Of a DNA stretch of 64,000 nucleotides, positions 18,852 through 31,096 are shown piece by piece; position 1 is the stretch's first letter, and each line of letters starts with the position of its first letter. This stretch comes from Ceratopteris richardii (taxonomy: Eukaryota; Streptophyta; Polypodiopsida; Polypodiales; Pteridaceae). The stretch covers positions 186,157,855 to 186,221,854 of the forward strand of contig CM035413.1 of the NCBI GenBank assembly GCA_020310875.1, written 5' to 3'. Made by a program: the position numbers and the translations under genes. The notes beneath the pieces are model-generated. The model was given only the letters and a program-made list of their open reading frames with translations, ran no database searches and had not been told where the DNA came from.

Positions 18852-19436
18852 GTGACTGCAACAATACAACCAGAAATTGATTCTACGATGGATCATTATG
18901 TCCCCTTAATCACTGTCTGGCATAAAAATCACAAGATTACGCAAGTGCTAATTGATGGTGGTTCCGGTGTGAACATAGCAACTGCAGCTCTCTGCAAGGA
19001 GTTAGGGTGGACCCAAATCGAGCCCGTTCAATTCTTTGTTAGAATGGCAGATCAATCCCGAGTTCATCCGATGGGACTCGTAAGGAATATCCCGATTAGT
19101 CTGTAGGGTACCACGTTTAAAATGACTTTTGTAGTCTTAGAACTACTAGAATCCAGCCTCGATTACAATCTTCTTTTCGGTCGACCATGGTTGAAACAGG
19201 CCAAAGTTATACAGGATTGGTCAGCGCAGGAACTGACTTTCAAAGACAATCACCGTAAATATGTTGTCAAACTGGATGCCATTCAGCCCTGCGAACTTCA
19301 TGCCAGACCATATGCAGCAGAACCGGTCCACATGTTGGATGGCTTATCTGACGACAAAGAAGAAGCATTTCTTGAGAACAATAAAGATCTGATTTCCTTA
19401 GGTATTGTAGATCTGCAATCTGTCGCAGACAACTAG
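18852..19436 (+). pseudogene. Gypsy element H, protease
   Basis: A retropepsin domain has VLIDGGSGVNIATAA as its active site (DGGS is a common plant gypsy variant of DSGS). It then has FVRMADQSRVHPMGLV, and YNLLFGRPWLKQAKVIQDW, the usual LGRPWL end motif. A TAG at about 19104 splits the domain, and another stop ends the frame at 19434. The downstream linker has no recognised motif. Confidence 0.85.
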
Positions 19437-19463
19437 AGTCCGGCAGCCTATACGGTTGTTCCC

Positions 19464-20492
19464 GTGACCGGAGACACAGATGTAGATGATAATGTTGCAA
19501 TGGATGAAGCTACTCTGCAACAACTTTTACAGTCAGCTGACGATCCGGGAAAACCTCGTCAATTCTATGTCCCGGAAGACCAGTTAGTAACCTATAATTT
19601 GGGTGATGAAAGCAACCCGCGTCCTATTAAGATTAAGGCGGGGTTGTCCGAGGCATTTCAAGAGGATTCGATCAGACTCCTACGTGAGTTTTCTGATGTT
19701 TTTGCGTGGGACTATCAGGATATGAAAGGTCTGGACCCACGGATCTATCAACATCGGGTCGTGCTCAAACCAGAGGCAAAGCCAATCAAAAAATCCAGTT
19801 ACCGAATGAACCCCAATTATGCAGCACAGGTCAAAGCAGAACTCGATCGATTGTTGAAGGTGGGATTCATTGTACCAATCGAATACGCTGAATGGATCTC
19901 TCCAATCGTGATTGTTCCAAAGAAAAATAAATAGCTCCGAATCTATGTGGATTACCGGAAATTGAATGCCGCCACAGTACCTGATCCATTTCCTCTCCCC
20001 TTTCTTGACACAATGCTTGACAGAGTAGCTGGACACGAGATGTATTCCTTTCTGGACGGCTACAGTGGTTATAACCAGGTTAGAATGGCCGAACAAGACA
20101 TACCGAAAACAACTTTCATTACGAATTGGGGTGTGTATGCTTGTACAGTCATGTGGTTTGGCTTAAGGAATGCTCCAAGCACATTTCAACGGTGTATGCA
20201 AGAAATTTTTTCACCTTATTTAACTACTTTTATGCAAGCATATTTGGATGACTTCTCCTTATTTGGCAAGATTGTGGTGCACTTGTATCATTTACGGTGC
20301 TGCTTTGAGAAATGCCGTGACTATCGGTTATGCTTGAATCCGATAAAATCCGTGTTTGCGGTTTCTTGTGGCAAACTCCTTGGCCACATTATTTTTGAGC
20401 AAGGCATACAAGTTGACCCAGACAAAGTTGCAGCTGTGTTGCAGGCACAAGTACCCACCATACCAAAAGAAGTTATGCGATTCCTGGGATAG
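19464..20492 (+). pseudogene. Gypsy element H, reverse transcriptase
   Basis: RT motifs in order are SDVFAWDYQDMKGLDP, FIVPIEYAEWISPIVIVPKK, YVDYRKLNAATVPDPFPLP, FLDGYSGYNQVRM and FGLRNAPSTFQRCM. The catalytic motif is intact (QAYLDDFSLFG). A TAG at about 19932-19934 lies within VPKKNK. The frame is otherwise open to a TAG at about 20490 near the connection domain (PKEVMRFLG). It is clearly diverged from the RT of A, so H belongs to a different lineage. Confidence 0.88.
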
Positions 20493-20978
20493 ATTCGGTG
20501 GCATGGTCGCCATTTATGGTGGTTAGCCCATTTGGCAACCCCACTTAATCGGCTAATGATGAGTACTCCACGCCAGTTCAAATGGACTCTAGAATGCCAA
20601 ACTGCCATTGATCGTTTAAAAGGATTATTGACTCAGGCCCCTATTTTGCAACCCTCGGATTGGGAACGCCCGTTCCATGTCTTTGTCGATGCATCGGATA
20701 TAGCCATTGGAAGTGTTTTAATGCAGCAAAATGATAAGTGGTTTCGGCCTGTCTATTACGCTAGTCGTCGACTAGCTTCCGCTGAGAATAATTATTCAGT
20801 GACCGAAAGAGAATGTCTCGGATTGGTGTACTCTGTGAAGAAATTTCAGCATTATTTGCTAGGCCGAAAATTCACCTTTCATGTGGAACATGCCACACTT
20901 GTATATCTGGTCCGGCAGTAACATTTAGGAGGTCGCTTTGCTCGTTGGATTTTATTACTACAGGAGTTCGATTATGAA
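20493..20978 (+). pseudogene. Gypsy element H, RNase H
   Basis: After the stop the thumb continues (LAHLATPLNRLM), then RNase H with FHVFVDASDIAIGSVLMQQ, YYASRRLASAENNYSVTERECLGLVYSVKKFQHYLLG and HATLVYLVRQ. A stop at about 20919-20921 comes before GGRFARWILLLQEFDYEV, which belongs to the same domain. The order and motifs are standard gypsy. Confidence 0.85.
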
Positions 20979-21752
20979 GTGATTCATCGACCCAGCACCG
21001 CACATGCATTAGCAGATTTTCTCTCTCGGTTGGATTCCGGTGAAGCTCCGGTGGGTGTTGATGACACCACACTAGCACTTTACATTACTGAAATGGCTCT
21101 TGATGAATCTTCCGACCCTCCTGGGCCACCTACCTACTATGATCAGTTATTAACCTTCCTTACTGACGGATGTCTTCCCCCTCACACTCCTCCTGCTATG
21201 CGGCGAAAAATTGCAGTTTACAGTTGCAGATTCCGGTTGATTGTCGGACAGTTGTACTACATAGATCATACTGATGTCTTACTTCGTTGTATTCCACCCC
21301 ATGAAGTACACTCGGTTATGGCTATGGCACATTCAATACCCTCCGGTGGACATTTTGCAGCAGATCTTACGCACCAAAAAATTCTGCAAAGTAGGCTTTG
21401 GTGGCCTACCATGTACAAAGATGTAGTTCAATTTGTGTAGCAATGTGACACTTGTCAGCAATCTGGCCAGCCATTACAATGCCACTTCTTTCCTTTGCAA
21501 CCTGTATTACCTTTGGAACCTTTCCAGAAGTGGGGTCTTGATTTTATTGGACCAATCACACCTCCAGCGACCCTTAGCAACAACCGCTACATTCTGACTT
21601 GCACAGATTACGCTACCAGGTGGGCAGAAGCTTGGGCCTTACGGTCCGCTATAGTTGTTTCGGTGGAAAAATGCGTGATGAAGGACGTATTCCCGCCGAG
21701 CCACATCAACCTTCCACTAGGACACCACTGCAGCTCCCTTGTGACTCACTAA
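20979..21752 (+). pseudogene. Gypsy element H, end of RNase H and truncated integrase
   Basis: It begins with HALADFLSRLDSGEAP (end of RNase H), then the integrase zinc finger (SGGHFAADLTHQKILQ ... QCDTCQQSG, with a TAG between His and Cys parts), and the start of the catalytic core (FQKWGLDFIGPITPP, CTDYATRWAEA). Recognisable integrase is lost at about 21690; the second Asp and the Glu of the triad are not seen. The element is therefore truncated at its 3' end, with no LTR found. Confidence 0.8.
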
Positions 21753-21755
21753 TTT

Positions 21756-22065
21756 GACTCACCATGTTCTAGAACTCACGTGGTATTTTGGCTATATTTT
21801 ATGAATAATATGAGCCTTCTTGAAGTATTTGAAGACTTCCCAAAGGTATTTACATAATTTGAAACTTGTACCCTACATAAAACAAATGTTCGCAACAATA
21901 TGAACAGTAATACTGTGTAGAGACATCATACTAGATAATAACGTACTGCTTGTTTGATAAGTTAACTAGGAAAATAAGATACAGGGCCTCTGAATTATCA
22001 GACCCCTACCATCCCCAAGAAAGCAAAAGAGATTAAAAGTGGACTTGACGGTAGTCTGCACTTTT
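21756..22065. other. Unassigned spacer between H and C1
   Basis: About 310 bp, AT-rich. No ORF, LTR end, repeat or RNA is evident. It may be the degraded edge of either element. Confidence 0.4.
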
Positions 22066-23158
22066 AACATTTGATTGCATAAGAGCCATCCAATTTTGAG
22101 AATTTTGTGCTTTATCAAACAAAACAAACTAATTCTCATCACAAAGAGTAGAGGTAGCCATAGCATAGCAATCTGATGCAAAAGAATCACTATGAGAGCC
22201 TAAGGAGTATGATATGATAGAGACACATCTAATTTGCTATCTCACAAAGTCTACACTAGCCATTTAGGCATAGTCTTTGCCTCGTCTATATCAGTTCTCT
22301 CATAAATAAGTGCATCATGTAAATTGCATAAAAAATGGAATGATCTACATCATCATGTGAAACCTATAAATGTTGAGAAATAGCCATATTTGGACCAGCA
22401 CTAGACTATCCACCTGTAAAAAGAGACAACAAAGTATCATACACATCTTGGGAGCTAACTGATGTCTCCTTAGTACATGAAAGTAATGGAAGAATAGCAT
22501 GTTCCATAAAAACAACATCACAACTAACCAAAATGCATTTAATCTATGGATTATACAGACAATAGCCTTTGCTTTCATAATTGTACTCAACAAAAATACA
22601 TTTCACTACTTTATCGTCCAATTTCCTATGTTGATGTTCATGCACTAATGCATATGCCAGACAACCAAAGACATGAAGGTGAGCAATAGATGGCTTGCAA
22701 CCATGCCAAACCTCATATGGAGTGATATACTGCAATGCTTTAGTGGGACACCTGTTAAGTACATATGTTGCACACATAATAGCCTCAAGCCAGAAACTAT
22801 GCGGTAAAGCTTGACTCTTGACCATACACGTCACCATCTCCATTACTGACTTGTTATTCCTTTCAACAAATCCATTCTATAGAGGTGTATACAACATTGT
22901 ACATTGATGTTTTATCCCACATTCAGTCAGGAATGCATTAAAATCAAAAGACATATATTCCCCCCTTTGATGAGAATGGAGGTTGCCCATTTTACATGTT
23001 AACATATTTTCATCCAAAACTAGAAACTATTTGAAGCACATAAAAACTTCGGACTTTTCTTTCATTGGATATACCCATGCATGCTTGGAAAAATCATTAA
23101 TGAAAGTCACAAAGTAAAAGTAGTTCCCAAAAGAAGGTGTTTGCATAGGCACAAATAT
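22066..23158 (-). pseudogene. Copia fragment C1: integrase and start of RT linker
   Basis: It is a minus-strand Ty1/copia piece of the same family as C2. It shows VERNNKSVMEM, QALPHSFWLEAIMCATYVLNR, PYEVWHGCKPSIAHLHVFGCLAYALV and KLDDKVVKCIFVEY, the typical C-terminal half of a copia integrase, broken by stops and frameshifts. The right end at about 23158 joins a gypsy element in the opposite orientation. No LTR is present, so it is a deletion remnant. Confidence 0.8.
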
Positions 23159-23876
23159 AAAGGAAGTACAAACATTCATGGGACACTGTTGGTATTATAG
23201 GAAAATTGTATACAAGTTTGCAGATGTTGCCAAATCTCTGTATGCATTATTCACTAAGTTTGAGTGGACCAATGAATGTGAAAGATCTTTTAAAACCCTA
23301 AAAATGTGTTTGGTCACAACACGCCTATGGAAAACATCACAATAAGATGTAATATTCCATGTACATGTGGATGCTTCTAACTTTGCTTTAGGATGTATTT
23401 TGGAACAACCTATAAATGGAAGCAAATTAGGTTTTTCCATTGCCTATGCAAGTAGACAATTGAATCAGATTGAAAAAGGTTATACCACAACTGAGAGAGA
23501 GGGATTGGGAATGGTGTTTGCAATAAAGAAATATATACATTATTTGTTGGTTAACAAGTTCAATTTTTTTGTGGATCATCAAGATTTATTGTACCTAGTA
23601 AATAAACCTTGTCAAACAGGAAGGATAGTGAGGGGATTGTTACTCCTTATAGAGTTTGAATTTGAGGTTCTAGTAAGACAAGGAAAAACATATTTGAGAG
23701 CATATTATTTATCTAGAATTCTAATCAAGAAAAAACCACATCTCATAGATAATGAGCTCCTTGATGCATATCTATTCAATGAAGCATACCAAGATGGAAA
23801 AATTCATTGGTATCAATACTATCAATTGGACCAAACAATGCTAATCTACTCCTACACATTTGATTTTGCAAAGTAG
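23159..23876 (+). pseudogene. Gypsy element G3: RT thumb and RNase H
   Basis: The piece starts within the RT connection (KEVQTFMGHCWYYRKIVYKF) and runs into RNase H: FHVHVDASNFALGCILEQP, YTTTEREGLGMVFAIKKYIHYLL, FFVDHQDLLYLVNKP and YYLSRI. It is closely related to A and B but in the plus orientation. A TAA near 23344 breaks it. The upstream RT and gag are missing, cut at the C1 junction. Confidence 0.85.
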
Positions 23877-25592
23877 AAACTTTATCCTGTTATCAAGACA
23901 CTTGTATCATTTGAATAACATTGGAGTTTTGGAATTTTGTGTTCCTAAAGAAGAACAAAATAATTATTTAGAGAAAGCACATCTTTGGAATCCATGCTTT
24001 CATGTCTAAAAGATTCTTACTCTAAATAATTTGGCAAGAATGGGAGTTCATTGTCCAACTAAAGAAAAAGATGTGAAATCATATATAGCTCAATGTGAAA
24101 AATGCAAGACAAATCATCAAGGTGAGTTAATAACTTTGTTATGGTTTCAAGAAAATCCTAAGTGGAGTAATCATAGTGTGGAACAATCGAAACAAGATTT
24201 TTCCAAAGAACCAATGAAGGAGAATACAGAAACACGAAACATGCAAGAGATGAGTAAGGACTTTGTACTCATCACTGATCAATTATACAAGAAAGGTATG
24301 GATGGATATCTAAGGATTTTTATTCCTGAGGAAAAATATTTAGATATGTTGGAATCGGCTCACTTAGGTGTAGTAGGAGGTCACTTCTCAGCTGAGAGAA
24401 CTGCTAAGTTAATCCTATATTCAGGATTCTAGTGGCCTACATTATTCTCAGATGCAAAATTGTTTGCACAAAGATGTGATATGTGTCAAAGAACAAAACC
24501 TCTTGTTAGGAAAGATGAAATGCCTCTTAAGCCTTTGATATCTACTAGAGTATTTAGAAAATGGGGATTAGATTTCATTGAACCTATACACCCACCAACT
24601 AAGTGTTCTCATGCAGAATGCATAATAGTGGCAACACACTATTTGACTAAATGGGTTGAATCAAAGAACACTATGAAAAATGATGCTAAACCCACTTCTA
24701 AGGTCTTGTATGGACATGTTATCACTAGATATGGATTGCCAATTGAATTGATAATTGATAGAGGCACTCATTTCTTGAATCAAGTAATTGAAACATTGAC
24801 ATAACAATACATGATTATACATAGGAAATCTGCACCTGATCACCTGCAAGCCAATGGTCTTGCAAAAAGTACCAACAAAGTATTATGCATTATACTTTCC
24901 AAACTAGTGAATACTAAAATAACATACTAGGATATGAAAGTATATCATGTCCTTTGGACATATAGAGTAGCATATAAAACTTCTATTGGAACCACTCCAT
25001 TCAATTTAGCCTATGGACTAAATGCAATCCTACCCATGGAATTTCTTATACCTACTCTATGGATAGGAAATCAATTGCAATGGACATGACATGAGCTATC
25101 TGATAGAGTTTTGGAGTTGGAACAATTGGGAACTTCTAGATTACAAGTTTTTATGATTATCTATGCATATGAGAAAAGACAAAAGGTATATCATGATATA
25201 CACATTAAAGAAAAGGATTTGCAAGAAAGAGGCAGAATCCTAGCATATATACACTCAAGGAACATAGCAAGAAATGAGAAAAAAAGGGACATGGTCCACA
25301 CATCCTTCATAATATTAGCCCTAGTGGATTTGTGCATTTGGCAAACATAGATAGAGAAGCAATGCCAAACTATGTGAGTGAATGCAAGATACATAGATAC
25401 ATGGAACCCTTAACAACTCAAGTATGGAGAAGATTACAAAAATCACAAAGAAGGAAAGAAGAAGAGAAATAGATAAGAGAAGAAGCTTAGAATGAATCAA
25501 AAGAAAGAATCAGGAGACACAAAGAGATAAGACATCTAACGATTTGTGAGAAGGAACCAAAAGTAAACAAAAATCACCTACCAACAATTGTA
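23877..25592 (+). pseudogene. Gypsy element G3: integrase
   Basis: Zinc-finger residues are present (HLGVVGGHFSAERTAKLILYSGF ... QRCDMCQRTKP). The core motifs are KWGLDFIEPIHPP, ATHYLTKWVES and ELIIDRGTHFLNQVIE. The Glu region reads ANGLAKSTNK in place of the usual NGQAESTNK, so the catalytic Glu is lost. Stops lie at 24430, about 24802, and later. The frame passes through the GPY/F area in degraded form into a basic stretch (25111-25560) with no clear motif. Confidence 0.8.
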
Positions 25593-25968
25593 ATGCAATA
25601 CAAAGGAACTCAAATTAAAGTTTTATTGGACAAAGAATCACAAGTAAACCTAATTAGTTCTTCAATTCTAAATAAACTTCAAAGGAGGAGACAAGAAACT
25701 AATACCTTGATCAGAACCATAAGTGGAAAAATACTTCCAACAATATCAACAAATAAAATTGTTCTCAAAATAGGACAAGATGAATCTGTAGTTGAATATG
25801 ATGAATGCCATGATAAATTGATAACTAAAAATTTATTTCTAGGTTAAGATTGGATGAAACAACATAGAGCGTCCTTTGACTTTGATAAGCTATTGGTTAA
25901 TTTAAAAATGAGAGATAAAAAGATGACAATCTTGTTTGTAAGAGATGATGTGCAGGAATCAAAGGAAG
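25593..25968 (+). pseudogene. Gypsy element G3: second retropepsin-like domain, interrupted
   Basis: After integrase, as in A and B, comes a retropepsin-like frame: MQYKGTQIKVLLDKESQVNLISS. The catalytic triplet position reads DKES in place of DSGA, so it would be inactive. KNLFLG then stop then DWMKQHRASFDFDKLLVNLK matches the LGQDWIYDHTVNLNLR end of the A/B domain. It is cut at 25968 by copia element C2 and the downstream part continues at 31097. Confidence 0.7.
25964..25968. repeat. Left target duplication of C2 (GGAAG)
   Basis: GGAAG precedes the TGTTGGAG start of C2; AGAAG follows its right end. Four of five bases agree, consistent with an aged 5-bp duplication. Confidence 0.7.
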
Positions 25969-26200
25969 TGTTGGAGTTAGACGTCTATAGAAGCATGTGA
26001 ATAGCACAAGGAAGAGGATGAAGCTTGGAGCACAACACACAATCCTAAATGTATTACTACTAGAATGTACAAAGATAAGTAGCCCGTTAGGGCAATAGGC
26101 ATATATACAAGACCGGGGAAAAAAAACCTCCTAAAGAGGGAAAAAAGTGCCCGGATGATCCTAGAGTGTTCGCACACATCACTGCCTAAATATATCAACA
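25969..26200 (-). repeat. 3' LTR of C2
   Basis: It starts TGTTGGAGTTAG, ends TATATCAACA, and pairs with 30861-31091. Confidence 0.9.
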
Positions 26201-26273
26201 AATCCCCCCTAGGAGTGATGCGGTGAACAAGGAGTTGGCACTCATGTATAAGGAAGTGCCAAGCTATGTGGAA

Positions 26274-27750
26274 TCAACCCACAAAAGGAAGTAAGACCAA
26301 AGCTTTGCGAAAAGCTTCAAACTTCTCTCTAGGCAGAGCCTTCGTAAAAAGGTATGCAATGTTCTCCTGTGTAGCCACATATGCCAAGCTGATCTCCCCA
26401 GCAAAGAACCTCTCCCTGACATAATGATAATGCACCTCAATGTGCTTAGTGCGAGCATGGAACACGGGGTTCCTCACAACTGCCAATGTGCTCTGACTAT
26501 CAGTGAAGATGGTGGTGGCAAAAGACTGACCAACACCTGAACCACACACACTCAACAGTCGCTGTGAAAGTTGCCCTATACTCAGCCTCACAATTGGAAG
26601 TGGGCATAGTAGGCTTCTTCTTGCTCAACCAAGATATACATGAGCTACCAAGCATGAAGCAAAAGCCACTGGTGGACACATAAGTGTCATAGCAACCAGC
26701 CCAGTCACTGTCAAAAAAAGCATGCAAATCTGGCGGTAGTGATCCCCCCTTGGGATAAAACAATCCAAGTAGGCGGGTACCACTCAAGTAGTGAAAGATG
26801 CACGTAATTGTCTGCCAATATTTGGCACTTGGCCAGTGCATAAACTTGCTCATCTATGAGAAAGCAAACTGAATATCTAGCCGAGTAGTGCATAAGTAAA
26901 TCAAGCATCCAACAACCTAGTGATAGAGAGCATCATCAAATGCATCTCCAGCATCATGAAGACTCAATCGTAAACCTTTCTCCATAGGAGTGGCAATAGG
27001 TTTACAGTCTTCAAGGCCAAAATGTTGCAATAATGTGTCAATATATTTCTTTTGACACAAAGCCATTCCAACATCAACTTGCATAAACTGAATGCCCAAA
27101 TAGTGATGTAAATGCCCCAAATCAGACATCTCAAATGAAGCATGCAAATCAGCCTTAAAATCAGCAATATGCATGTCATGAGGACCAATGAGCAACATGT
27201 CATCAACATACACCACAATGATCAAAAGCACATCATTAGCACGCTTAACATATAAGAAGCTTTCAATTGGACTGTTCTCAAAACCATGTGCAATGAGATA
27301 GGCATGTATCTTTTCATACCAAGCATGTGGTGCTTGCTTTGAACCATATAATGCCTTCTTTAACCTGCACACCTTGTTTTCATGCCCTTTCTGCATAAAG
27401 CCATGGGGCTGAAAAACATACACTTCCTAATGCAAGTCACCATTTAGAAATGTTGTTTTAATGTCCAATTGATGTACATTCCAACCATGATGAGCTGCAA
27501 GTGCACAGATGCTATGAACAGTAGTCATTGGGCAAGTAGGAGCAAAGGTTTCATCAAAATCAATGCCTCTTTCTTGTGCATAACCCTTTGCAACAAGCCT
27601 AGCTTTATACCTATCAACTGTTCCATCAGGTTTACACTTCAGCTTGTATATCCACTTAGTGCCAATGGCCTTCTTGCTAGGTGGCAAGTCACATAAAGAC
27701 CAGGTACCATTTTTCATGATAGCATCATATTGAGATTGCATTGCAGCCAT
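26274..27750 (-). pseudogene. C2 reverse transcriptase and RNase H
   Basis: RT begins with MAAMQSQYDAIMKNGTW and has GTKWIYKLKCKPDGTVDRYK, KARLVAKGYAQERGIDFDETF, QLDIKTTFLNGDLH then a stop, and KKALYGSKQAPHAWY. The catalytic motif is intact (IVVYVDDMLLIG). The thumb has YHYLGIQF-like sequence and KPIATPMEKG. RNase H shows FFDSDWAGCYDTYVSTSG, NCEAEYRATF and THEIEVHYHYVRER-like HARTKHIEVHYHYVRER. Stops at about 27425, 26915 and 26855 and a frameshift near 26550 disrupt it. Confidence 0.88.
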
Positions 27751-29323
27751 CCAATGTTCAGAATTTTTGCTTCATCAAACGAAACGGGTTCAATCTCATC
27801 ATAGAGACTAGTAGCAGGCATAGCATAGCAATCTGATGCAAAAGAGGCACTATGAGGGCCTGACTGAGTACAATATGATAAGGTGCATATAATTTGCTAT
27901 CACATAAGGTCTACACCAGCCATTTTGGCATATTTTTTGCCTACTCAATATCAACTCTCTCATCAACAAGTGCATCATGTAAATCTGCATCATAAATAGA
28001 ATGATCTACATCATTACATGAAACCTACAAAGGCTGAGAAGTTGTCTCATTAGGACCAGCACTAGACTATCCACAACTTGTAAAAAGAGGAAGCAAAGTA
28101 TCATACATGTCTTTGGAGCTAACAGATGTCTTTTTAGTACATGAAAGCAATGGTTGAATAGCATCTTCCACAAAAACAACATCACGCCTAGCCAAAATGC
28201 ATTTAATCTGTGGATGATACAGACGATAGCCTTTACTTTCACAACTGTACCCAACAAAAATACGTTTTACTGCTTTATCATCCAATTTTTTGTGATGTTG
28301 TTCAGGCACTAATGCATATGCGAAACAACTAAAAACATGCATACGAGCAACAGATGGCTTGCAACCACGCCAAGCCTCATATGGAGTGATAGACTGCAGC
28401 TCTTTAGTGGGATATCTATTAAGTACATATGCTGCACATATGATAGCCTCAAGCCAGAAACTATCTGGTAAAGCCTAACTCTTGACCATATATCTTGCCA
28501 TCTCCATGAGTGACCTATTCTTTCATTCAAAAACTCCATTCTATTGAGATGTATACAGCACTATACACTGATGTTTTATCCCACATTCAACCAAAAATGC
28601 ATTAAAGTCAGAAGACATATATTCCCCCCCTCGATCAGAATGGAGGGTGCCCATTTTACATTTTGACATATTTGTAGCCAAAATGAGAAACTGTTTGAAG
28701 CACAGAAACACTTTGGATTTTGCCTTCAATGGATATACCCATGCATGCCTGGAAAAATCATCGATGAAATTCATGAAGTAAAGATAGTTCCCAAAAGAAG
28801 GTGTCTGCATAGAACCACAGACATCACTATGTACAAGCTGCAATTTCTAAATAGTCCGAACTAAACCATCTTTTGGAAAGGAAGGATGCTGAATTTTGCC
28901 CAAAATACAGCCTTCACATACATGTTTGCCGAGTGCCTCAAGTTTGGGCAAAGAGGACACCATTTCAAATTTCTGCAGGCATAGCAAACTAGCAAAATTC
29001 ATATGACCAAAGCATGCATGCCAAAGCTTTGCATCTGACATAGCCTGAGAATCATGTAATGCACATGCCAGATCATTTACATATCTTCCATAGTCTATGA
29101 GCTTATACAGCCCACGACATAAAATGCCAGAAGCAATAATGACATCACCATTTGACATATCATGAACTGTATATCTGTCATCAACAAATTTCACAACCAA
29201 GCCAATCTTGGCTAATGCAGAAACTGATAACAGATTTTTCTTGATCCCTAGCACAAACAAAGCATCTGACAAAGTGAAAGAACTACCATTAGCAATAGTC
29301 AAAATGATCTTACCAACTCCCAT
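27751..29323 (-). pseudogene. C2 integrase
   Basis: The N-terminal zinc region reads LWHACFGHMNFASLLCLQ ... CEGCILGK, and the core reads VHSDVCGSMQTPSFGNYLYF, FIDDFSRHAWVYPL, LHSDRGGEYMSSDF. The catalytic residues HSD, SDRGGE are visible. C-terminal motifs are SCFAYALVPEQHHKKLDDKAVKRIFVGYSC. Stops at about 28845, 28540 and 28006-28070 split it into several frames. The linker to RT (27751-28006) is degraded. Confidence 0.85.
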
Positions 29324-29401
29324 AATAGGATAGGAGGAGTTGTTGGCACATGTAACAGTATTCCCTATAGAGGGAGGCTCGAGTGAAGAGAAGAAATTGT
29401 G

Positions 29402-30521
29402 CTATGAGGTAATATATTTGGTCGCTCCACTATCAAAGTACCAAACATTTGAGTCTACTGCAAACATGCACTGCTCATGAGAAGATGGGTCAAAACTACA
29501 AATAGTAGTAAACGCCCATTCTTCTTCTTGCACAAGATTAGCAGACTCAATTTTGTTATATAAGGCCTCTGCGACAACCATTCCGACCTCTTTCTTCTTT
29601 GCCTCTTTAGCAGCCATTTTTGGACAGCTCTTGATGACATGATCATTTGCTTTACAATATTTGCAAAAGAATTTCTACTTTTTTTATTTCTTCCCATCTT
29701 TGTCTTCCTTCTTCGAATGTGCAGCATTTGTAAATTTTTGCTTACTAGTAGAAGAGCTCCATTTACCTTTGCCCTTCTGACTAGCCAGGAAAGCTTGATT
29801 TGCAACACACATAATAGACATGTTCTACCAGATTGATGTTCTTGCAGTAGAACAAAGACTAACTCCTCAAATGACAAAGCATTTGGATTGCCTTTCATCA
29901 TCAAACGAAGAGTAGAAGCAAAACTCTGATATGAGTCAGGAAGACTATTCAAAACGGTCTGCACAAGTGAGCTATCCAGTATAACTTCATCAGCACAAAT
30001 CAATTGCTCTTTCAAATCCTTGATCTTTGTGAGAAAAGTGTCCATAGAATCACCTTCATTCATGTTCTCACTCTCCAATTGTTTTGGAGGTAAGCAACAG
30101 GAGCTTCATTCCTAGCCTGGTACAATGTGGTAAGTGTATCCCAAGCATCCTTAATTGTTTTGCAATGGGGAATGTTAGGAATAATGGCATGTTTGATAGA
30201 CAAAGCTATCAATGCATGTGCCTGAGCATCTCTACCATCCCAACAAATTTTCTCTACGGTAGGCGCAATAGAAATAGCAGCATGAACAGGAATCTGTAGA
30301 ATATCATCATCTTCTACACCATCTCCATCAGCTCCAGCACTTGTATTTGCAGTACCTATACTCGCAAGTGTAGCAGGACGTCTTTCAACACCCTGCACAA
30401 TAATCCATAGTCCTTTTGCGACCAATAGGTGATGCATCATATAAGCCCATAATGGGTAGTTGGTACCATCCAACTTATCCTCAACAGCCAACATACGGAA
30501 TACATCACTGCTTACAGTCAT
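29402..30521 (-). pseudogene. C2 gag and protease
   Basis: Gag starts at 30521 (MTVSSDVFRMLAVEDKLDGTNYPLW), a typical copia gag opening with the LxGxNYxxW motif. SMDTFLTKIKDLKEQLICADE and DSLPDSY-like LNSLPDSYQSFASTL follow after a frameshift near 30070. A zinc knuckle (CKYCKANDHVIKSC) is readable near 29640-29670. The protease active site is WYFDSGATKYITS at the end. Frameshifts near 30070 and 29620 separate the pieces. Confidence 0.85.
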
Positions 30522-30860
30522 GGCTAGTGACTAAAATACCTTGATGCAGAAAATTGACTGTATCTCAAAAAGTTGAACATATTTCCCTAGATGAATTCTA
30601 CTAAACGTGTAGCAGACTTCGAGATGCTTATATTGGCGAACCAAAATTGGTATATAGCTTTGACACAAAAAGACAAAATAGCCTACAGAAGCACTACGAT
30701 AGTGCATTCGAAGGCTGAAATGAGCTCAGATCGTGATCTTGGCACCAAGTATGCTGAAAGACCCTAAGTATGCTTACCAAATTTTGTGCGATTTTAAGAC
30801 TCCAATTGGAGAGGTGTAGGCAATGCCCTAGATGAAGTGGCGACCTACTCTCATACCAAT
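30522..30860 (-). other. C2 leader with primer site
   Basis: Untranslated leader with no other feature seen. On the minus strand TGGTATGAGAG lies just inside the 5' LTR (about 30848-30859), close to the initiator tRNA-Met site TGGTATCAGAG. Confidence 0.6.
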
Positions 30861-31091
30861 TGTTGGAGTTAGACATCTGTGGAAACACGCGAATAGCACA
30901 AGGAAGAAGAGGAAGCTTGGAGCACAACACACAATGTTGAATGTATTACCACTAGAATGTACAAAGATAAGTAGCCCATTAGGGCAATAGGCGTATATAT
31001 AAGCCGGGGATAAAAAACCTCCTAAAGAGGGAAAAAAGTGTCCTGGCGATCCTAGAGTGTTCACACACATCAGTGCCTAAATATATCAACA
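30861..31091 (-). repeat. 5' LTR of C2
   Basis: It pairs with 25969-26200. A TATATATA stretch at about 30994-31001 is a candidate promoter box on the minus strand. Confidence 0.9.
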
Positions 31092-31096
31092 AGAAG
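31092..31096. repeat. Right target duplication of C2 (AGAAG)
   Basis: It matches GGAAG at 25964-25968 except for the first base. Confidence 0.7.

Larger units (their letters stand above)
25969..31091 (-). mobile_element. Complete Ty1/copia element C2, 5.1 kb, nested in G3
   Basis: It has 232-bp and 231-bp LTRs (TGTTGGAG ... ATCAACA), a near-Met primer site, a G-rich polypurine tract beside the left LTR (26201-26212 on the minus strand), and gag-protease-integrase-RT-RNase H in copia order on the minus strand. Hand comparison of the LTRs gives roughly 23 differences, about 10%, so it is much older than A. Many stops show decay. The fragments C1 and C6 belong to the same family. Confidence 0.9.
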
